Source: Chlorogloeopsis fritschii PCC 6912 (lineage in GTDB: Bacteria; Cyanobacteriota; Cyanobacteriia; Cyanobacteriales; Nostocaceae). Taken from it: DNA of 64,000 bases. The stretch spans positions 59,904 through 123,903 of the forward strand of contig NZ_AJLN01000149.1 of NCBI RefSeq assembly GCF_000317285.1, written 5' to 3'. Within the stretch, counting starts at the first letter, position 1; every line of letters begins with the position of its first letter. Shown here one piece after another: positions 6,946-15,476 of the stretch. A program made the translations under genes and the position numbers. Below the pieces are notes generated by a model. The model saw only the letters and a list, made by a program, of their open reading frames with translations. It was not told the origin of the DNA and made no database searches.

Positions 6946-7315
6946 TTAACTTTCCAAAAGGGCTTTAATCTCTGCCATGATTTCAGCTACTCGCCTATCT
7001 TTTTCTAAGATATCAGCCATTAACTGTTCAGGCGGTAAATGCTCAAAATCCTCCTGACTATTCGGGTTTTTGCAGTCAAGATTATAAATTGCCTGGTAAA
7101 TAGCATCACCTTTTGCTTTCTCATCCTTTAGCAATCTCGCGCTTGCCTCATCTTTGTTGATGAAACTTTTCAGGCGATCGCCTATAAAATTTTCAGTCTT
7201 CTGCCCAATCTCACCAGCGATAAGGCGGTTGATTGGTTCGTTTATAGGATATTCCCTCTAACTCTGCTTCTACCTCATGCAGTTTTTCGGAATCATCCAA
7301 CAACTTTAAAAACAT
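6946..7315 (-). pseudogene. Collapsed type I restriction methyltransferase gene (hsdM-like)
   Basis: From ATG 7315 the frame reads MFLKLLDDSEKLHEVEAELE, then KRTNQPPYRW, a TGA and DWA; this fits the N-terminus of cyanobacterial HsdM proteins (PPYRWRDWA) with CGA changed to TGA. The neighbouring frame then picks up ENFIGDRLKSFINKDEA and runs to LLES at 6946, including KGDAIYQAIYNLDCKNP and EHLPPEQLMADILEK. So there is one nonsense codon, one frameshift and loss of nearly the whole catalytic core. No hsdS or hsdR is adjacent. The N-terminal match is stronger than the C-terminal one. Confidence 0.6.
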
Positions 7316-7553
7316 GATCCAAGTTAACTGGGGAAGACAATCTAAGTCTCAATTCAGCCTATTGTTTGCAAGTCAGCACCGGAGTATCAAAGGCAATATG
7401 ACACTTACACACTATACATAAACCAGTCAGTATAAGAATGACAATACTAGAGAACATAAAAACGGTGAATATTCAGGAACACACAATACAAAAACCAAAG
7501 TTAGCATAGGTGTAACACTTAGTACATCAGTTCAAAAATTAATAGATACTAGG

Positions 7554-7934
7554 TTGTTAAGTAAGATTTTTCAACTAGATAAATACAAATATGGATTGCA
7601 ATTAAGAATAACTAGTGAAGGTAATATCAGACTTAACGAGTTTTTACCTTCAGGTATTAAATCCCACGGAACTATTGCACATATAACTGGTATACATTAT
7701 GAGACTTACGCTAATCAAAATATAAGAATATTTGATTGGGAATATTACGATACTTCCAAAAATCGCGATCCAAATTTAGATAAACAAATTAAGATTCATT
7801 TAGCTAAGTGTAATCTAGAGGTTATAAACTTCTTAGCCTATTATCGGAGTTTTGAAATTAATGAAGATGTAGGAGAGGTAAGAAAAATGGGTAAGAATAA
7901 ACGTAGGAAAATCAAAGCTAAGTATATAAAGTGA
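7554..7934 (+). CDS. Hypothetical protein, AT-rich, uncertain start
   Basis: A 126-aa frame starting at TTG 7554; the same frame is open back to 7422 without an ATG and the upstream translation (EYSGTHNTKTKVSIGVTL) looks protein-like, so the real N-terminus may have been lost. The product is basic at the C-terminus (KNKRRKIKAKYIK). There is no recognisable domain and no good ribosome site. It lies between the hsdM remnant and the tRNAs, which supports an origin in the same acquired, decaying segment. Confidence 0.35.
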   Translation: MLSKIFQLDKYKYGLQLRITSEGNIRLNEFLPSGIKSHGTIAHITGIHYETYANQNIRIFDWEYYDTSKNRDPNLDKQIKIHLAKCNLEVINFLAYYRSFEINEDVGEVRKMGKNKRRKIKAKYIK

Positions 7935-7999
7935 TACTGATAGAGTAAACACCTGTTTATGCGACTAGCTAGAACTTTTGACACAAGAATATTTTAAAA

Positions 8000-8071
8000 A
8001 GCCCGTGACGAGGATTGAACTCGTGACCTCACCCTTACCAAGGGTGTGCTCTACCACTGAGCTACACGGGC
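8000..8071 (-). tRNA. tRNA-Thr (GGT)
   Basis: A 72-nt cloverleaf on the minus strand. Acceptor arms GCCCGTG and CACGGGC pair fully, the D-arm contains AGCTCAGTGGTAGAGC, the anticodon loop CTTGGTAA gives GGT and the T-arm contains GTTCAATCC. CCA is not encoded; the 3' side continues into a T-rich tract (TTTTTAAAAT) that may end transcription. It is downstream of the tRNA-Tyr gene, 73 bp apart. Confidence 0.95.
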
Positions 8072-8144
8072 AAGTTTTAATTAAAAATTAAAGATATAAA
8101 ATCAGTTTTTAATTTTACATTTTTAATTTTTAACTGTTTAGAGG

Positions 8145-8227
8145 TGGGCCGGGCTGGATTCGAACCAGCGTAGGCGCTAGCCAACGGATTTACAGTCCGT
8201 CTCCATTAACCACTCGGACACCGACCC
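8145..8227 (-). tRNA. tRNA-Tyr (GTA)
   Basis: An 83-nt class II tRNA on the minus strand with acceptor arms GGGTCGG and CCGGCCC (one G-T pair), anticodon stem-loop GACGGACTGTAAATCCG giving GTA, a long variable arm (TTGGCTAGCGCCTAC) and the T-loop GGTTCGAATCC. CCA is not encoded. The Tyr-Thr pair is a usual cyanobacterial arrangement and probably one transcript. Confidence 0.95.
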
Positions 8228-8292
8228 GTGAGACCCACGATTAATTATCTTAGCACAATGTTTTAGAAACTCAAGTCTTTTTTCCAAAAAAG

Positions 8293-8360
8293 TGGGGAGT
8301 AGGGCTAGGGGCTAGGGACTAGGGGCTAGGGACTAGGGGCTAGGGGCTAGGGACTAGGAA
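8293..8360. repeat. Heptamer array (GGGGCTA/GGGACTA)n
   Basis: About nine imperfect copies of a 7-bp unit alternating GGGGCTA and GGGACTA follow the tRNA-Tyr promoter side. The rest of the 380-bp gap to the ABC gene is low-complexity (AGGAGCAGGAGAGGG, CCCCAGCTACC) and holds no convincing gene. The unit is the complement of the CTAGTCC array at 62697. Confidence 0.85.
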
Positions 8361-8607
8361 AGAAGCACCAGGAGCAGGAGAGGGAAGAAGAGAGCAAGGG
8401 GAGAGGTGCAGCAGGGGAGGCAGTGCGCCCTTACGGGTTAAGAGACTTGTAGCAACTGCCGTGGAGAAAGGGGAGAATCGTTATTCACGTTTACTCCCCC
8501 AGCTACCCCAGCTACCCCATCTTCCCCATCTCTCATTGTCCCCGTGTCCTCTTCATTCACTGCGTCTGAATTATAAGTCTTTAAGCAGATATGATAATAC
8601 GCGTTTT

Positions 8608-10431
8608 CTAACTCAACAATTCCCCTGTCTCTTGGAGTGCGTGCAAGCGATGGTATATTCCACCATGACTTAACAGTTCTTGGTGGCTACCCACTTCGAC
8701 AATCTTGCCTCGATCCAAAACTACAATTTGATCTGCCTCTCTGACTGTACTCAGACGGTGGGCAATAATAATTGTGGTACGAGTTCCTTGGAGCGATCGC
8801 ATTGCCAATTGAATGGAACGCTCAGATTCGTAGTCTAGACTGGAAGTCGCTTCGTCAAAGATGAGTACGTCTGGTTCTACCAGCAATGCTCTAGCAATTC
8901 CCAAACGCTGTCTTTGTCCGCCAGATAATCTTACACCCCTCTCTCCTACCACTGTGTAGTAACCCTGAGGAAGGTGCTGGATGACTTCATCAAGTCTAGC
9001 GATTCTACAGGCTTCCTCTACCTGCTCAAAAGTAGCATCAGCTCTACCATAGGTTAAGTTATCCAATAAAGTACCGTTAAAAACATCTACTTCTTGGTGA
9101 ACGATCGCTAGCCGACGCCGATAATTCCCTACATCCAAGGTGCGAATATCTTGTCCATCAATCAAAATTTGACCTTGATTTGGTTCAAAATACCGCAATA
9201 GCAACTTCACTAATGTTGATTTGCCCGAACCCGATCGCCCTACCAATGCGACTGTTTGATATGGCTCAATCAAGAAATTGATATCTTCTAAAACTCGGCG
9301 GCTAGGATCGTAGCCAAAACTAACGTGCGAGAACTCGACTTTCCCAGTGAATTTATAAGGTGATTCAGCAGTTTCGTGTCGTTCTTCCAACAGACTAACC
9401 GCATCAACTCCCGATGGTTCTTGGAGAAATTCATGAAATCGCACCATAGAGGTGTAACGACGAGCAAAAATCTCTGCTAGGGTACTAATCGGTTCTAACT
9501 CTGCATAAGCCATGCTCGAAAGAGTTAAGGTCATGATAAAGTGACCGAGAGTAATCTGTCCGTTTACTGTCGCTGCTAGCGTCAAACCTAGAATTGCAAA
9601 TACGCAAAACTGGATGACAGTGCGCTGCCAAGTTTGCAGCCTGACATAACCTCTGTGGATGCGGTTCTCAACTACAGCTAGTTCGCGTTCTAAACGTAAT
9701 TTTTGCCGCTGTCGTTCTTTGGCTTCTGTTGCAAATGCTTTTACTGTTTTGATGTTACTGATGATTTCTGAGGTGCGGCTTTCAGTATTTTCCATGTATT
9801 TATCTAGGCGGTTATCATGCCAAATTAGCCGCTTTAATTTTTTCAATGTAAAGCCAAGGATAACCACAAAAGAAATTAGATATAAAATTGCTATTCGCCA
9901 CTCCACAAACCAAATAAATACAAAAATACCTAGCACTCGGAACAGCTTCGGAATCATCTGTCCTGCTATTTCAGGATAAGTCCATGTGTGGTTAGCAACT
10001 CCTCTGGCTACTCGTCCGGAGATCCGTCCGGGGTTATTTTCGTCATAAAATTCTATTGGTAAAGTCAGAACTTTCTCGATCGCTTTTTGATTTTGATCCT
10101 GACGCGCTCTTAAGGCGATATCCCAATGAAACCAACTGGTTAACCAAGGTTGTGTCGGTGCTCTCAATACGGTGACAATGAAGATTAAACCCAGTAATAC
10201 ACCTAATGCTAAAGGTTTACCCACTGGGTAATTTATAGTTTCTGCAATTGTGGCGATCGCTCCTTGAAGTGGTTTGTCTAACGGTTGATTGGACAAAATA
10301 TTTAAAATTTGCCCGATCGCATAAGGTACAACCAAATCGATAATCTCGTAAGCGCTGGTTGCTGCAATACTAAAAATACTCAGCTTCCAGTAAGGACGAA
10401 AATAATTGAGAATATCTCGAAAGTTTGCCAT
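8608..10431 (-). CDS. ABC exporter half-transporter (permease fused to ATPase)
   Basis: A 607-aa type IV ABC exporter of the MsbA/multidrug kind: a six-helix membrane domain (about residues 15-320) then an ATPase with Walker A GRSGSGKST, signature LSGGQRQRLGIARALL and Walker B VLIFDEATSSLD. It probably works as a homodimer exporting a lipid or drug; the substrate is unknown. The frame is open to GTG 10440; ATG 10431 (MANFRDILNYF) is chosen. A marR gene lies upstream on the same strand and a palindrome covers the presumed promoter, suggesting MarR control. Confidence 0.88.
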   Translation of the reverse strand: MANFRDILNYFRPYWKLSIFSIAATSAYEIIDLVVPYAIGQILNILSNQPLDKPLQGAIATIAETINYPVGKPLALGVLLGLIFIVTVLRAPTQPWLTSWFHWDIALRARQDQNQKAIEKVLTLPIEFYDENNPGRISGRVARGVANHTWTYPEIAGQMIPKLFRVLGIFVFIWFVEWRIAILYLISFVVILGFTLKKLKRLIWHDNRLDKYMENTESRTSEIISNIKTVKAFATEAKERQRQKLRLERELAVVENRIHRGYVRLQTWQRTVIQFCVFAILGLTLAATVNGQITLGHFIMTLTLSSMAYAELEPISTLAEIFARRYTSMVRFHEFLQEPSGVDAVSLLEERHETAESPYKFTGKVEFSHVSFGYDPSRRVLEDINFLIEPYQTVALVGRSGSGKSTLVKLLLRYFEPNQGQILIDGQDIRTLDVGNYRRRLAIVHQEVDVFNGTLLDNLTYGRADATFEQVEEACRIARLDEVIQHLPQGYYTVVGERGVRLSGGQRQRLGIARALLVEPDVLIFDEATSSLDYESERSIQLAMRSLQGTRTTIIIAHRLSTVREADQIVVLDRGKIVEVGSHQELLSHGGIYHRLHALQETGELLS

Positions 10432-10471
10432 GATGCACACTATCCAAGAGCGTGAGCCTGTTACTCTGGAA

Positions 10472-10502
10472 ATTTTATACTACAACTATATTACATTGTA
10501 GT
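10472..10502 (-). promoter_or_regulatory. Candidate MarR operator and -10 box for the ABC exporter
   Basis: The inverted repeat ACTACAA-N10-TTGTAGT occupies 10479-10502, and directly downstream on the minus strand lies a TATAAAAT -10-like box (10472-10479). A palindrome of this size overlapping the core promoter is the usual layout of MarR-family repression. It sits between marR (10615-11094) and the ABC gene whose ATG is at 10431. The link to this MarR is inference from position only. Confidence 0.45.
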
Positions 10503-10614
10503 CAAGAGGCAAACGAGCAAATTATCCTTTGGAAGCAGGCAAGGGTGGTTTTCTGGGTGAAGAAGGCAGAGGGCAGGAGGCAGAAGGGAAAAAGTATATT
10601 TCCGTAGTTTTGTA

Positions 10615-11094
10615 CTAATGAATCTCCTCTCGCAGTTTGATGGCTTCTTCTTGAAGTACTTTGGTGCTCTTATTCATAAAGTCTAAGATAAGTGCAAGTT
10701 CTTGCTCGCTGTAGTTTGAGTATAATTCAACCATTGCTTGTCCCATTGAGCCGAACAACGGGGCAATCTGGCGCTCCATCTCTTCTTGGATGGGCTGGAT
10801 GATAACTTGCCGCCGATCGCTTGGATCTCTCTCACGCCTCACAAAGCCAGCCTTTTCAAGTCGATCGACGACACCCGTAATCGCCCCAGTGGTTAATCCC
10901 GTTCGTTCAGCAAGTTCGCCTGCGGTGATTGCTCCTGTTTGAGCAAGGATATCTGCACACTTGTGATCGGTGGTGTTCAATCCAAGTCTTTCCGCGATCG
11001 CCGTATGGAACAGCACTGTTGCTGCACTAAGTTCCCGCCCTGCCCAATTCAGCGCGTCGGCTAACTCGGTATGTTTTGATTGCTCGCTTGGCAT
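10615..11094 (-). CDS. MarR family transcriptional regulator
   Basis: A 159-aa winged-helix regulator. The DNA-binding core is visible: AGELAERTGLTTGAITGVVD as helix-turn-helix and RRERDPSDRRQV as the wing with the DRR motif. The frame is open to 11184, but the 30 extra residues derive from an AT-rich spacer repeat (TTTTGGATTTTAGATTTTGG), so ATG 11094 (MPSEQSKHTEL), preceded by CGGAG, is preferred. It lies upstream of the ABC exporter on the same strand and is divergent from the two NTF2-like genes; either could be its target. Confidence 0.85.
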   Translation of the reverse strand: MPSEQSKHTELADALNWAGRELSAATVLFHTAIAERLGLNTTDHKCADILAQTGAITAGELAERTGLTTGAITGVVDRLEKAGFVRRERDPSDRRQVIIQPIQEEMERQIAPLFGSMGQAMVELYSNYSEQELALILDFMNKSTKVLQEEAIKLREEIH

Positions 11095-11354
11095 TACCTC
11101 ACATCTCCGCTCATTACCATTTTGGATTTTAGATTTTGGAGCCACTGCGCTCTTGGAGATTCCCTTGTTGAGTACAAGTGACATGATTGTGAAACATTTA
11201 CTATATGAGCGTTTCAGATTTCCATCTGTCGCAATTATTGTTCAAATTGGTATTAGTTGTTAATTAATTTAGTTGCTAAGATATTTCTAAAGTAAGATAT
11301 AAATAGTTTAAGAATATTAGATACTAAGATTGTATCACCAACAAGGAAAAATTT

Positions 11355-11948
11355 ATGCCACTGAGAATTACCCAATTCGCCAGCCTTTTGCTGCTGGCAG
11401 GAACTCTGCTTCCATATACGCTCTTGGCATCTACAAAAGCTACCTTTGCAGATGAGGCTCATACGACATCTACTCAAAAAGTAGACGAAACTGCGATTCG
11501 GCAAGTTGTGCAGAAAATGCAGGATGGACAAAATTCCAAAAATGGGCAGATGTTCGCCTCTGCGTTTGCCAAAGAACACGACTACATTGTCATTGATGGT
11601 ACATTCTTGCCGAATCAAACACGGGAAGCAAATGCTCGCGCACACCAGACGCTCTACGATGGCGATCGCGCAAGTTCTTTAGGTGGAAATCTTGGAGAAG
11701 TGGGTATAAAGCTAAACGTTGCAAAAATCCGCTTTTTGACTCCCCAGATTGCAGTTGCCCATATTCAAAGCCAATCCTATCTCAAGAGCCAGCCCAACAA
11801 AAGAGCGAACAATATCATCACCACTGTGATGCAGAAACGGGAGGGCAAGTGGGAGATTGTAGCATTTCACAATGCTCCGGTGCAAAAAGCTGAAGAGGAC
11901 GATTTCGGCTTTGTGATTGACATTCAAGGACTCAGACAGAAAAGATAA
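11355..11948 (+). CDS. Exported SgcJ/EcaC-type NTF2-fold protein
   Basis: A 197-aa protein with an N-terminal signal peptide (about residues 1-32, hydrophobic core LLLLAGTLLPYTLLA) followed by one NTF2/SnoaL-like domain. Conserved points are DETAIRQVVQKMQDG and FAKEHDYIVIDGTFL, and the C-terminal GKWEIVAFHNAP strand. Members of this group are called SgcJ/EcaC oxidoreductases, but their enzymatic activity is mostly unproven. The homologous gene at 11962 begins 13 bp after this stop and lacks the signal peptide, so the two form an operon and probably a duplication. Confidence 0.78.
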   Translation: MPLRITQFASLLLLAGTLLPYTLLASTKATFADEAHTTSTQKVDETAIRQVVQKMQDGQNSKNGQMFASAFAKEHDYIVIDGTFLPNQTREANARAHQTLYDGDRASSLGGNLGEVGIKLNVAKIRFLTPQIAVAHIQSQSYLKSQPNKRANNIITTVMQKREGKWEIVAFHNAPVQKAEEDDFGFVIDIQGLRQKR

Positions 11949-11961
11949 GGAGGAATAGGCG

Positions 11962-12438
11962 ATGAGTTTACAAACATCTCCAATACTCACCTCAAATCCG
12001 ACTGATGAGGCTGCTATTCGCAGAATTCTCCAGCAAATGGTTGATGCTTGGAAGAGGGGCGATGGCGCTGCCTATGCTGCTGTGTTTACCGAAGATGCAG
12101 ATTACATCGCCTTCAACGGCACGCACTTCAAAGGACATCAGGAGATTGCTTCTTCCCATCAGCAACTTTTTGACACGTTCTTGAAGGGGACGTATCTCAA
12201 AGGTGATATCAAGAGTATGCGGTTTTTAAGTCCCGAAATTGCTTTGGTACACGCAAATTACGGAATAGTCGATTCCTGGCGAACAGAGGTTTCATTAATG
12301 CGAGAGTCGATTGAGACATTTGTTGCCCTCAAACGTAACGGCGAATGGTTATTCACTGCATTTCATATCACTAGAGTGCAGCATCGTAACTGGTTGCAAT
12401 GGGTGCTGTATGCAATCGCCTTACGTTTTAGTCGTTAG
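11962..12438 (+). CDS. Cytosolic SgcJ/EcaC-type NTF2-fold protein
   Basis: A 158-aa NTF2-like protein; DEAAIRRILQQMVDAWKRGD, FTEDADYIAFNGTHF and GEWLFTAFHITRVQ match the family and the gene just upstream. There is no signal peptide, so this copy should stay in the cytoplasm. The start has AAGGAGGAAT 8-9 bp upstream, one of the best ribosome sites of the area. The substrate is unknown. It is convergent with the DUF6816 gene, whose stop is 22 bp away. Confidence 0.78.
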   Translation: MSLQTSPILTSNPTDEAAIRRILQQMVDAWKRGDGAAYAAVFTEDADYIAFNGTHFKGHQEIASSHQQLFDTFLKGTYLKGDIKSMRFLSPEIALVHANYGIVDSWRTEVSLMRESIETFVALKRNGEWLFTAFHITRVQHRNWLQWVLYAIALRFSR

Positions 12439-12459
12439 CTAAAATTTCCCCATGCACTC

Positions 12460-13239
12460 TTAAAGCCCTGTTGGAAAAAATTCCAAGCGATATCGATAAA
12501 GAGCAACTGGACGAGAACCAGCTTGAAAGTAATCTGGATCTTGTGGTGAAAGATAGACAGCGGTAACTTGATCTGCCTCAATTGCTGGATTTGATGTTGG
12601 TAATTTGCGGTAGGCTGTTGTGGATTCTACAGAGTTGAAATAGGGACTTACACCACCTTTAAATATTTGTTGAAACACTTCTGTAGCAATAAACCTGCCA
12701 TCAGATGTGGTTTCTGTAGCCCGTGCAGAAACAATAGAAACTAACTGGCGTTCGCCCCTTAAAAAAGTAATTTGACGATTGGGCGAATCTGGATCGACTT
12801 TGACTGATAAAACTGTTGTGTCGCCTAAATAAGCCCGTGCCAAATTTAAGCCATTAAATACCCTATCTGCCACGATTGCCGCTTTTTTGCTTGGACGAGG
12901 GAGAATTTTTAACCCAGAAATCAGCTTTTTTTCCTGCACAAATCGCACTGGAAAACTAATAGGTACTTGGAGATATTGACGATTACCCTCAAATCCGGGT
13001 GTAACAATATCAGGAGCTAGGGGTGCAACTAAATCTACAAGTGTGCTTTTTAACAGCCAATCACCCGCCATCCAATCAGGATAAGCTAAATCTCCTACTG
13101 CTGGTTGAACTGAAGATATTTTCTCCCATTTCGGGAAATTCTCTAAATGCTCGGTTAATTCTCCTGCCGTTGCTTCTCCAGTTCCCAGCAGGAATAAAAA
13201 TATCAAGCAAAAACTCCAAATCACCCTCATGACAATCAT
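12460..13239 (-). CDS. DUF6816 protein, probably exported or lumenal
   Basis: About 259 aa with a signal peptide (hydrophobic core SFCLIFLFLLG) and a conserved cyanobacterial/plastid domain including DLAYPDWMAGDWLLKSTLVD and a C-terminal RYRLEFFP. Homologues in plants are thylakoid-lumen proteins of unknown function. The frame is open to 13302; ATG 13239 overlaps the stop of the upstream gene as TGATG, suggesting translational coupling, with ATG 13230 as an alternative. It shares an operon with the HutX-like gene. Confidence 0.7.
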   Translation of the reverse strand: MIVMRVIWSFCLIFLFLLGTGEATAGELTEHLENFPKWEKISSVQPAVGDLAYPDWMAGDWLLKSTLVDLVAPLAPDIVTPGFEGNRQYLQVPISFPVRFVQEKKLISGLKILPRPSKKAAIVADRVFNGLNLARAYLGDTTVLSVKVDPDSPNRQITFLRGERQLVSIVSARATETTSDGRFIATEVFQQIFKGGVSPYFNSVESTTAYRKLPTSNPAIEADQVTAVYLSPQDPDYFQAGSRPVALYRYRLEFFPTGL

Positions 13240-13646
13240 CAGATCTCTAGCACAGGTGCGGGTTGCCACACTTGCCCATACTGTTCTCGCAGAGCGTGCC
13301 AAGCTTCTACCTGTCCTGGTTCATATTCTCCCGGCTTACCCCACTGTAAAAATAAACTTAAAGCAGACTCCTGTTTTTCATCTAACAATCGGATGGCATA
13401 GGTAGTAAAATTGCCTCGTTTGGCTTCGCCTGTTTCAAATTTCACTTCCGTAATTTTATCCATATTCAAGTGAAATTCAAAACCTTCTGTATGCATATTT
13501 GCATATTTACCTTTAGGCAGTTCTGCATAAAACAGTTTTTGGATCTTGCCACGTGCTTCTAAGACTGCGGCGCTACTGGTAACAATTAAGCGCAAAGTTC
13601 CTAAAGTTTCGCAAGCTTCCAAAAATTCTTTTAAAGTTGCTGTCAT
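13239..13646 (-). CDS. HutX/ChuX-like haem-carrier family protein
   Basis: A 135-aa cytosolic protein. The block GFEFHLNMDKITEVKF followed by FTTYAIRLLDEKQESALSLF and QWGKPGEYEPGQVEAW resembles half of the HmuS/ChuS repeat and the ChuX/HutX family, which bind haem for trafficking or breakdown. There is no haem transporter or haem oxygenase next to it. The start ATG 13646 lies at the edge of a GTCATTT repeat array. The family assignment comes from remembered motif similarity; the exact function is uncertain. Confidence 0.6.
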   Translation of the reverse strand: MTATLKEFLEACETLGTLRLIVTSSAAVLEARGKIQKLFYAELPKGKYANMHTEGFEFHLNMDKITEVKFETGEAKRGNFTTYAIRLLDEKQESALSLFLQWGKPGEYEPGQVEAWHALREQYGQVWQPAPVLEI

Positions 13647-13649
13647 TTG

Positions 13650-13738
13650 TTCTTTGTCCTTTGTTATTAGTCATTTGTCATTTGTCATCAGTCATTAGCT
13701 AAATACAAATGACCAATGACCAATGATTATTGACTATT
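13650..13738. repeat. Short repeats of TGTCATT / GACCAAT type
   Basis: The 94-bp spacer between phoH and the HutX-like gene consists mostly of heptamers: ATTAGTCATTTGTCATTTG, then AATGACCAATGACCAATGA. It is another STRR family and a possible slippage site. Confidence 0.75.
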
Positions 13739-13740
13739 GT

Positions 13741-14694
13741 CTATTTTTCATACTGTTCGTATGCATTTACAATACGCTGAACTAGGGGATGGCGCACGAC
13801 ATCTTTTTGGGTAAATTCGGAGAAGTAAATGCCTTCTACGTGTTTTAAAATTTGTAAAGCCACTGCTAATCCAGACTCTTGGTGTGCTGCTAAGTCGGTT
13901 TGTGTCATATCACCTGTTACCACCATCCGAGAATTAAAACCTAAGCGAGTCAGAACCATTTTGATCTGAGATGGTGTGGTATTTTGAGCTTCATCGACAA
14001 TTACAAAAGCGTTATTGAGCGTGCGTCCTCGCATATAAGCTAAAGGAGCAACTTCGATTACACCTCTTTCCATCAAAGATGGGACTTTTTCTGGGTCGAT
14101 AAATTCATTGATGGCATCGTAGAGTGGGCGGAGATAGGGATTAACCTTCTGTTGTAAGTCTCCTGGCAAAAAACCGAGTCTTTCACCTGCTTCAACGGCA
14201 GGACGAGTTAAAATCAGCTTGTCAAACTGGTTGGCAAGGAGTGATTGTACGGCTACCACAACAGCCAGAAAAGTCTTACCAGTACCGGCTGGCCCTGTGC
14301 AGAAAATTAAGTCGTGCTTGCGTAGAGCTTGGATGTATTGTCTTTGTCGGAAAGTTTTGGCACGGATTTCTTCACCTCGACGAGTTTTAGCGAGAACATC
14401 TCGCTGTAAATCTTGTAGTTCTCCTTCTCGATGACTGTCGAGGGCTTGACGAGCGGTGAGAATATCGGCGCTGGAAACAAAATTGCCTTTGCTCCACAAG
14501 TCTTCGAGCGATCGCACTAATCGACTAGCCAAATCAATCTGTTTGTCTGTACCGGAAATAAGCAGTTCCTGTCCGCGCAGTACTAGTGTTGCTCCTGTTT
14601 GCCTAGCGAGGATTTTGAGATTTTCTTCTCCTTGTCCTGCTAAAGCGATCGCGCTTGTGACATTCGGCAGTTCAATGGTAAAGGCCTCTGCCAT
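13741..14694 (-). CDS. phoH: PhoH-like ATPase
   Basis: A 317-aa PhoH-family P-loop protein. An N-terminal KH-like/RNA-binding segment (about residues 1-75) precedes the ATPase with Walker A GPAGTGKT, the arginine-containing LTRPAVEAGERLGFLPG and Walker B FVIVDEAQNTTPSQIK. PhoH proteins are thought to act in RNA metabolism and were first linked to phosphate starvation in E. coli; no Pho box is evident here. It is on the same strand as the two genes downstream, separated by repeats. The family is certain. Confidence 0.92.
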   Translation of the reverse strand: MAEAFTIELPNVTSAIALAGQGEENLKILARQTGATLVLRGQELLISGTDKQIDLASRLVRSLEDLWSKGNFVSSADILTARQALDSHREGELQDLQRDVLAKTRRGEEIRAKTFRQRQYIQALRKHDLIFCTGPAGTGKTFLAVVVAVQSLLANQFDKLILTRPAVEAGERLGFLPGDLQQKVNPYLRPLYDAINEFIDPEKVPSLMERGVIEVAPLAYMRGRTLNNAFVIVDEAQNTTPSQIKMVLTRLGFNSRMVVTGDMTQTDLAAHQESGLAVALQILKHVEGIYFSEFTQKDVVRHPLVQRIVNAYEQYEK

Positions 14695-14992
14695 AGTATT
14701 TACTGATTTATGAAAACCTTTTTTTGATCAATTTGACAAAGTTTAATATTCAAATTAAGCGGGTAAAGCACAATATCATGTTTAAATTAACTACTGCTTG
14801 AGTGGTGAATTGAAAATTGTGATACCAAATTGGTACGCGGGAGTTTTGTTTCAAAATTTTGGAATAGCTAATTTAAAATCCAAAATTGGTATGGATGGTA
14901 TTTCAAACTACAAATAACCACTTATGGATAAAAAGTAGAGGCGCGAGCAGCCTCTGAATCCGAAGCAACGCTTCCACGTCTCTACTGTTGTT

Positions 14993-15019
14993 GGTTTGAG
15001 CTACAACTGTGCTCAAACC
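14993..15019. terminator. Hairpin downstream of rpsU
   Basis: A perfect 9-bp stem GGTTTGAGC / GCTCAAACC with a 9-nt loop lies 55 bp past the rpsU stop. There is no strong U-run on the minus strand, so its role as an rpsU terminator is tentative. The remaining spacer to phoH (14695-14992) shows no gene. Confidence 0.4.
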
Positions 15020-15073
15020 TCTTATTATACCAATGGTTTTGGTTCATAAATTCACCAAAAACATGGTTTTCAT

Positions 15074-15250
15074 CTAGTAGCGAACACCTTTACGGGCGGT
15101 TTCCGCTTTCCGCTTACGGCGTAGACTGGGTTTTTCATATCTTTCTCGCCGTTTGACTTCGGATAAAATCCCAGCTTTTTGAATTTTCTTCTTAAAACGT
15201 CTTAGTGCCGAGTCAATTGACTCGTTCTCACCCAAACGGACTTCAGCCAC
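15074..15250 (-). CDS. rpsU: 30S ribosomal protein S21
   Basis: A 58-aa protein starting at GTG 15250 and reading [20 protein letters not shown], followed by the basic C-terminus [15 protein letters not shown]. The start is fixed by a strong ribosome site AAGGAGGTG about 11 bp before GTG. S21 is a small-subunit protein near the anti-SD region; cyanobacteria often carry more than one rpsU. It is monocistronic. The 226-bp spacer to khpA holds T/A-rich and palindromic sequence but no gene. Confidence 0.93.
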   Translation of the reverse strand: MAEVRLGENESIDSALRRFKKKIQKAGILSEVKRRERYEKPSLRRKRKAETARKGVRY

Positions 15251-15476
15251 TCCCTGGTTTCACCTCCTTACAGAGATTATCTGAGTCACTTAACTCCACT
15301 TGTTTACCACAAGCGTTTTATCGCTGGCTTTTGCTGGTCGCTAGCCCAAGCATTTGCTAGTGAGAGTACACTCACCCTATCGATGCCAGTGTACCAAATT
15401 TAGTCATTTGTTAGGGAGTTAGAAAAGACACAATAAACTTGTTAATTTCTACTCCTGTCTGTTCTCTAATTTAAAC

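Noticed and set aside
6729..7134. Toxin-antitoxin pair
   Set aside because: The 62-codon frame upstream of the antitoxin-like gene is the tail of the hsdM-like remnant, not a toxin.
6486..7934. A functional CRISPR-associated transposon or defence island
   Set aside because: Only fragments remain; no tnsB, tnsC, cas12k, tracrRNA or array could be seen.
8461..8673. 70-codon open frame before the ABC exporter stop
   Set aside because: It is low-complexity CCCCAGCTA-type repeat DNA and runs into the opposite-strand ABC gene.
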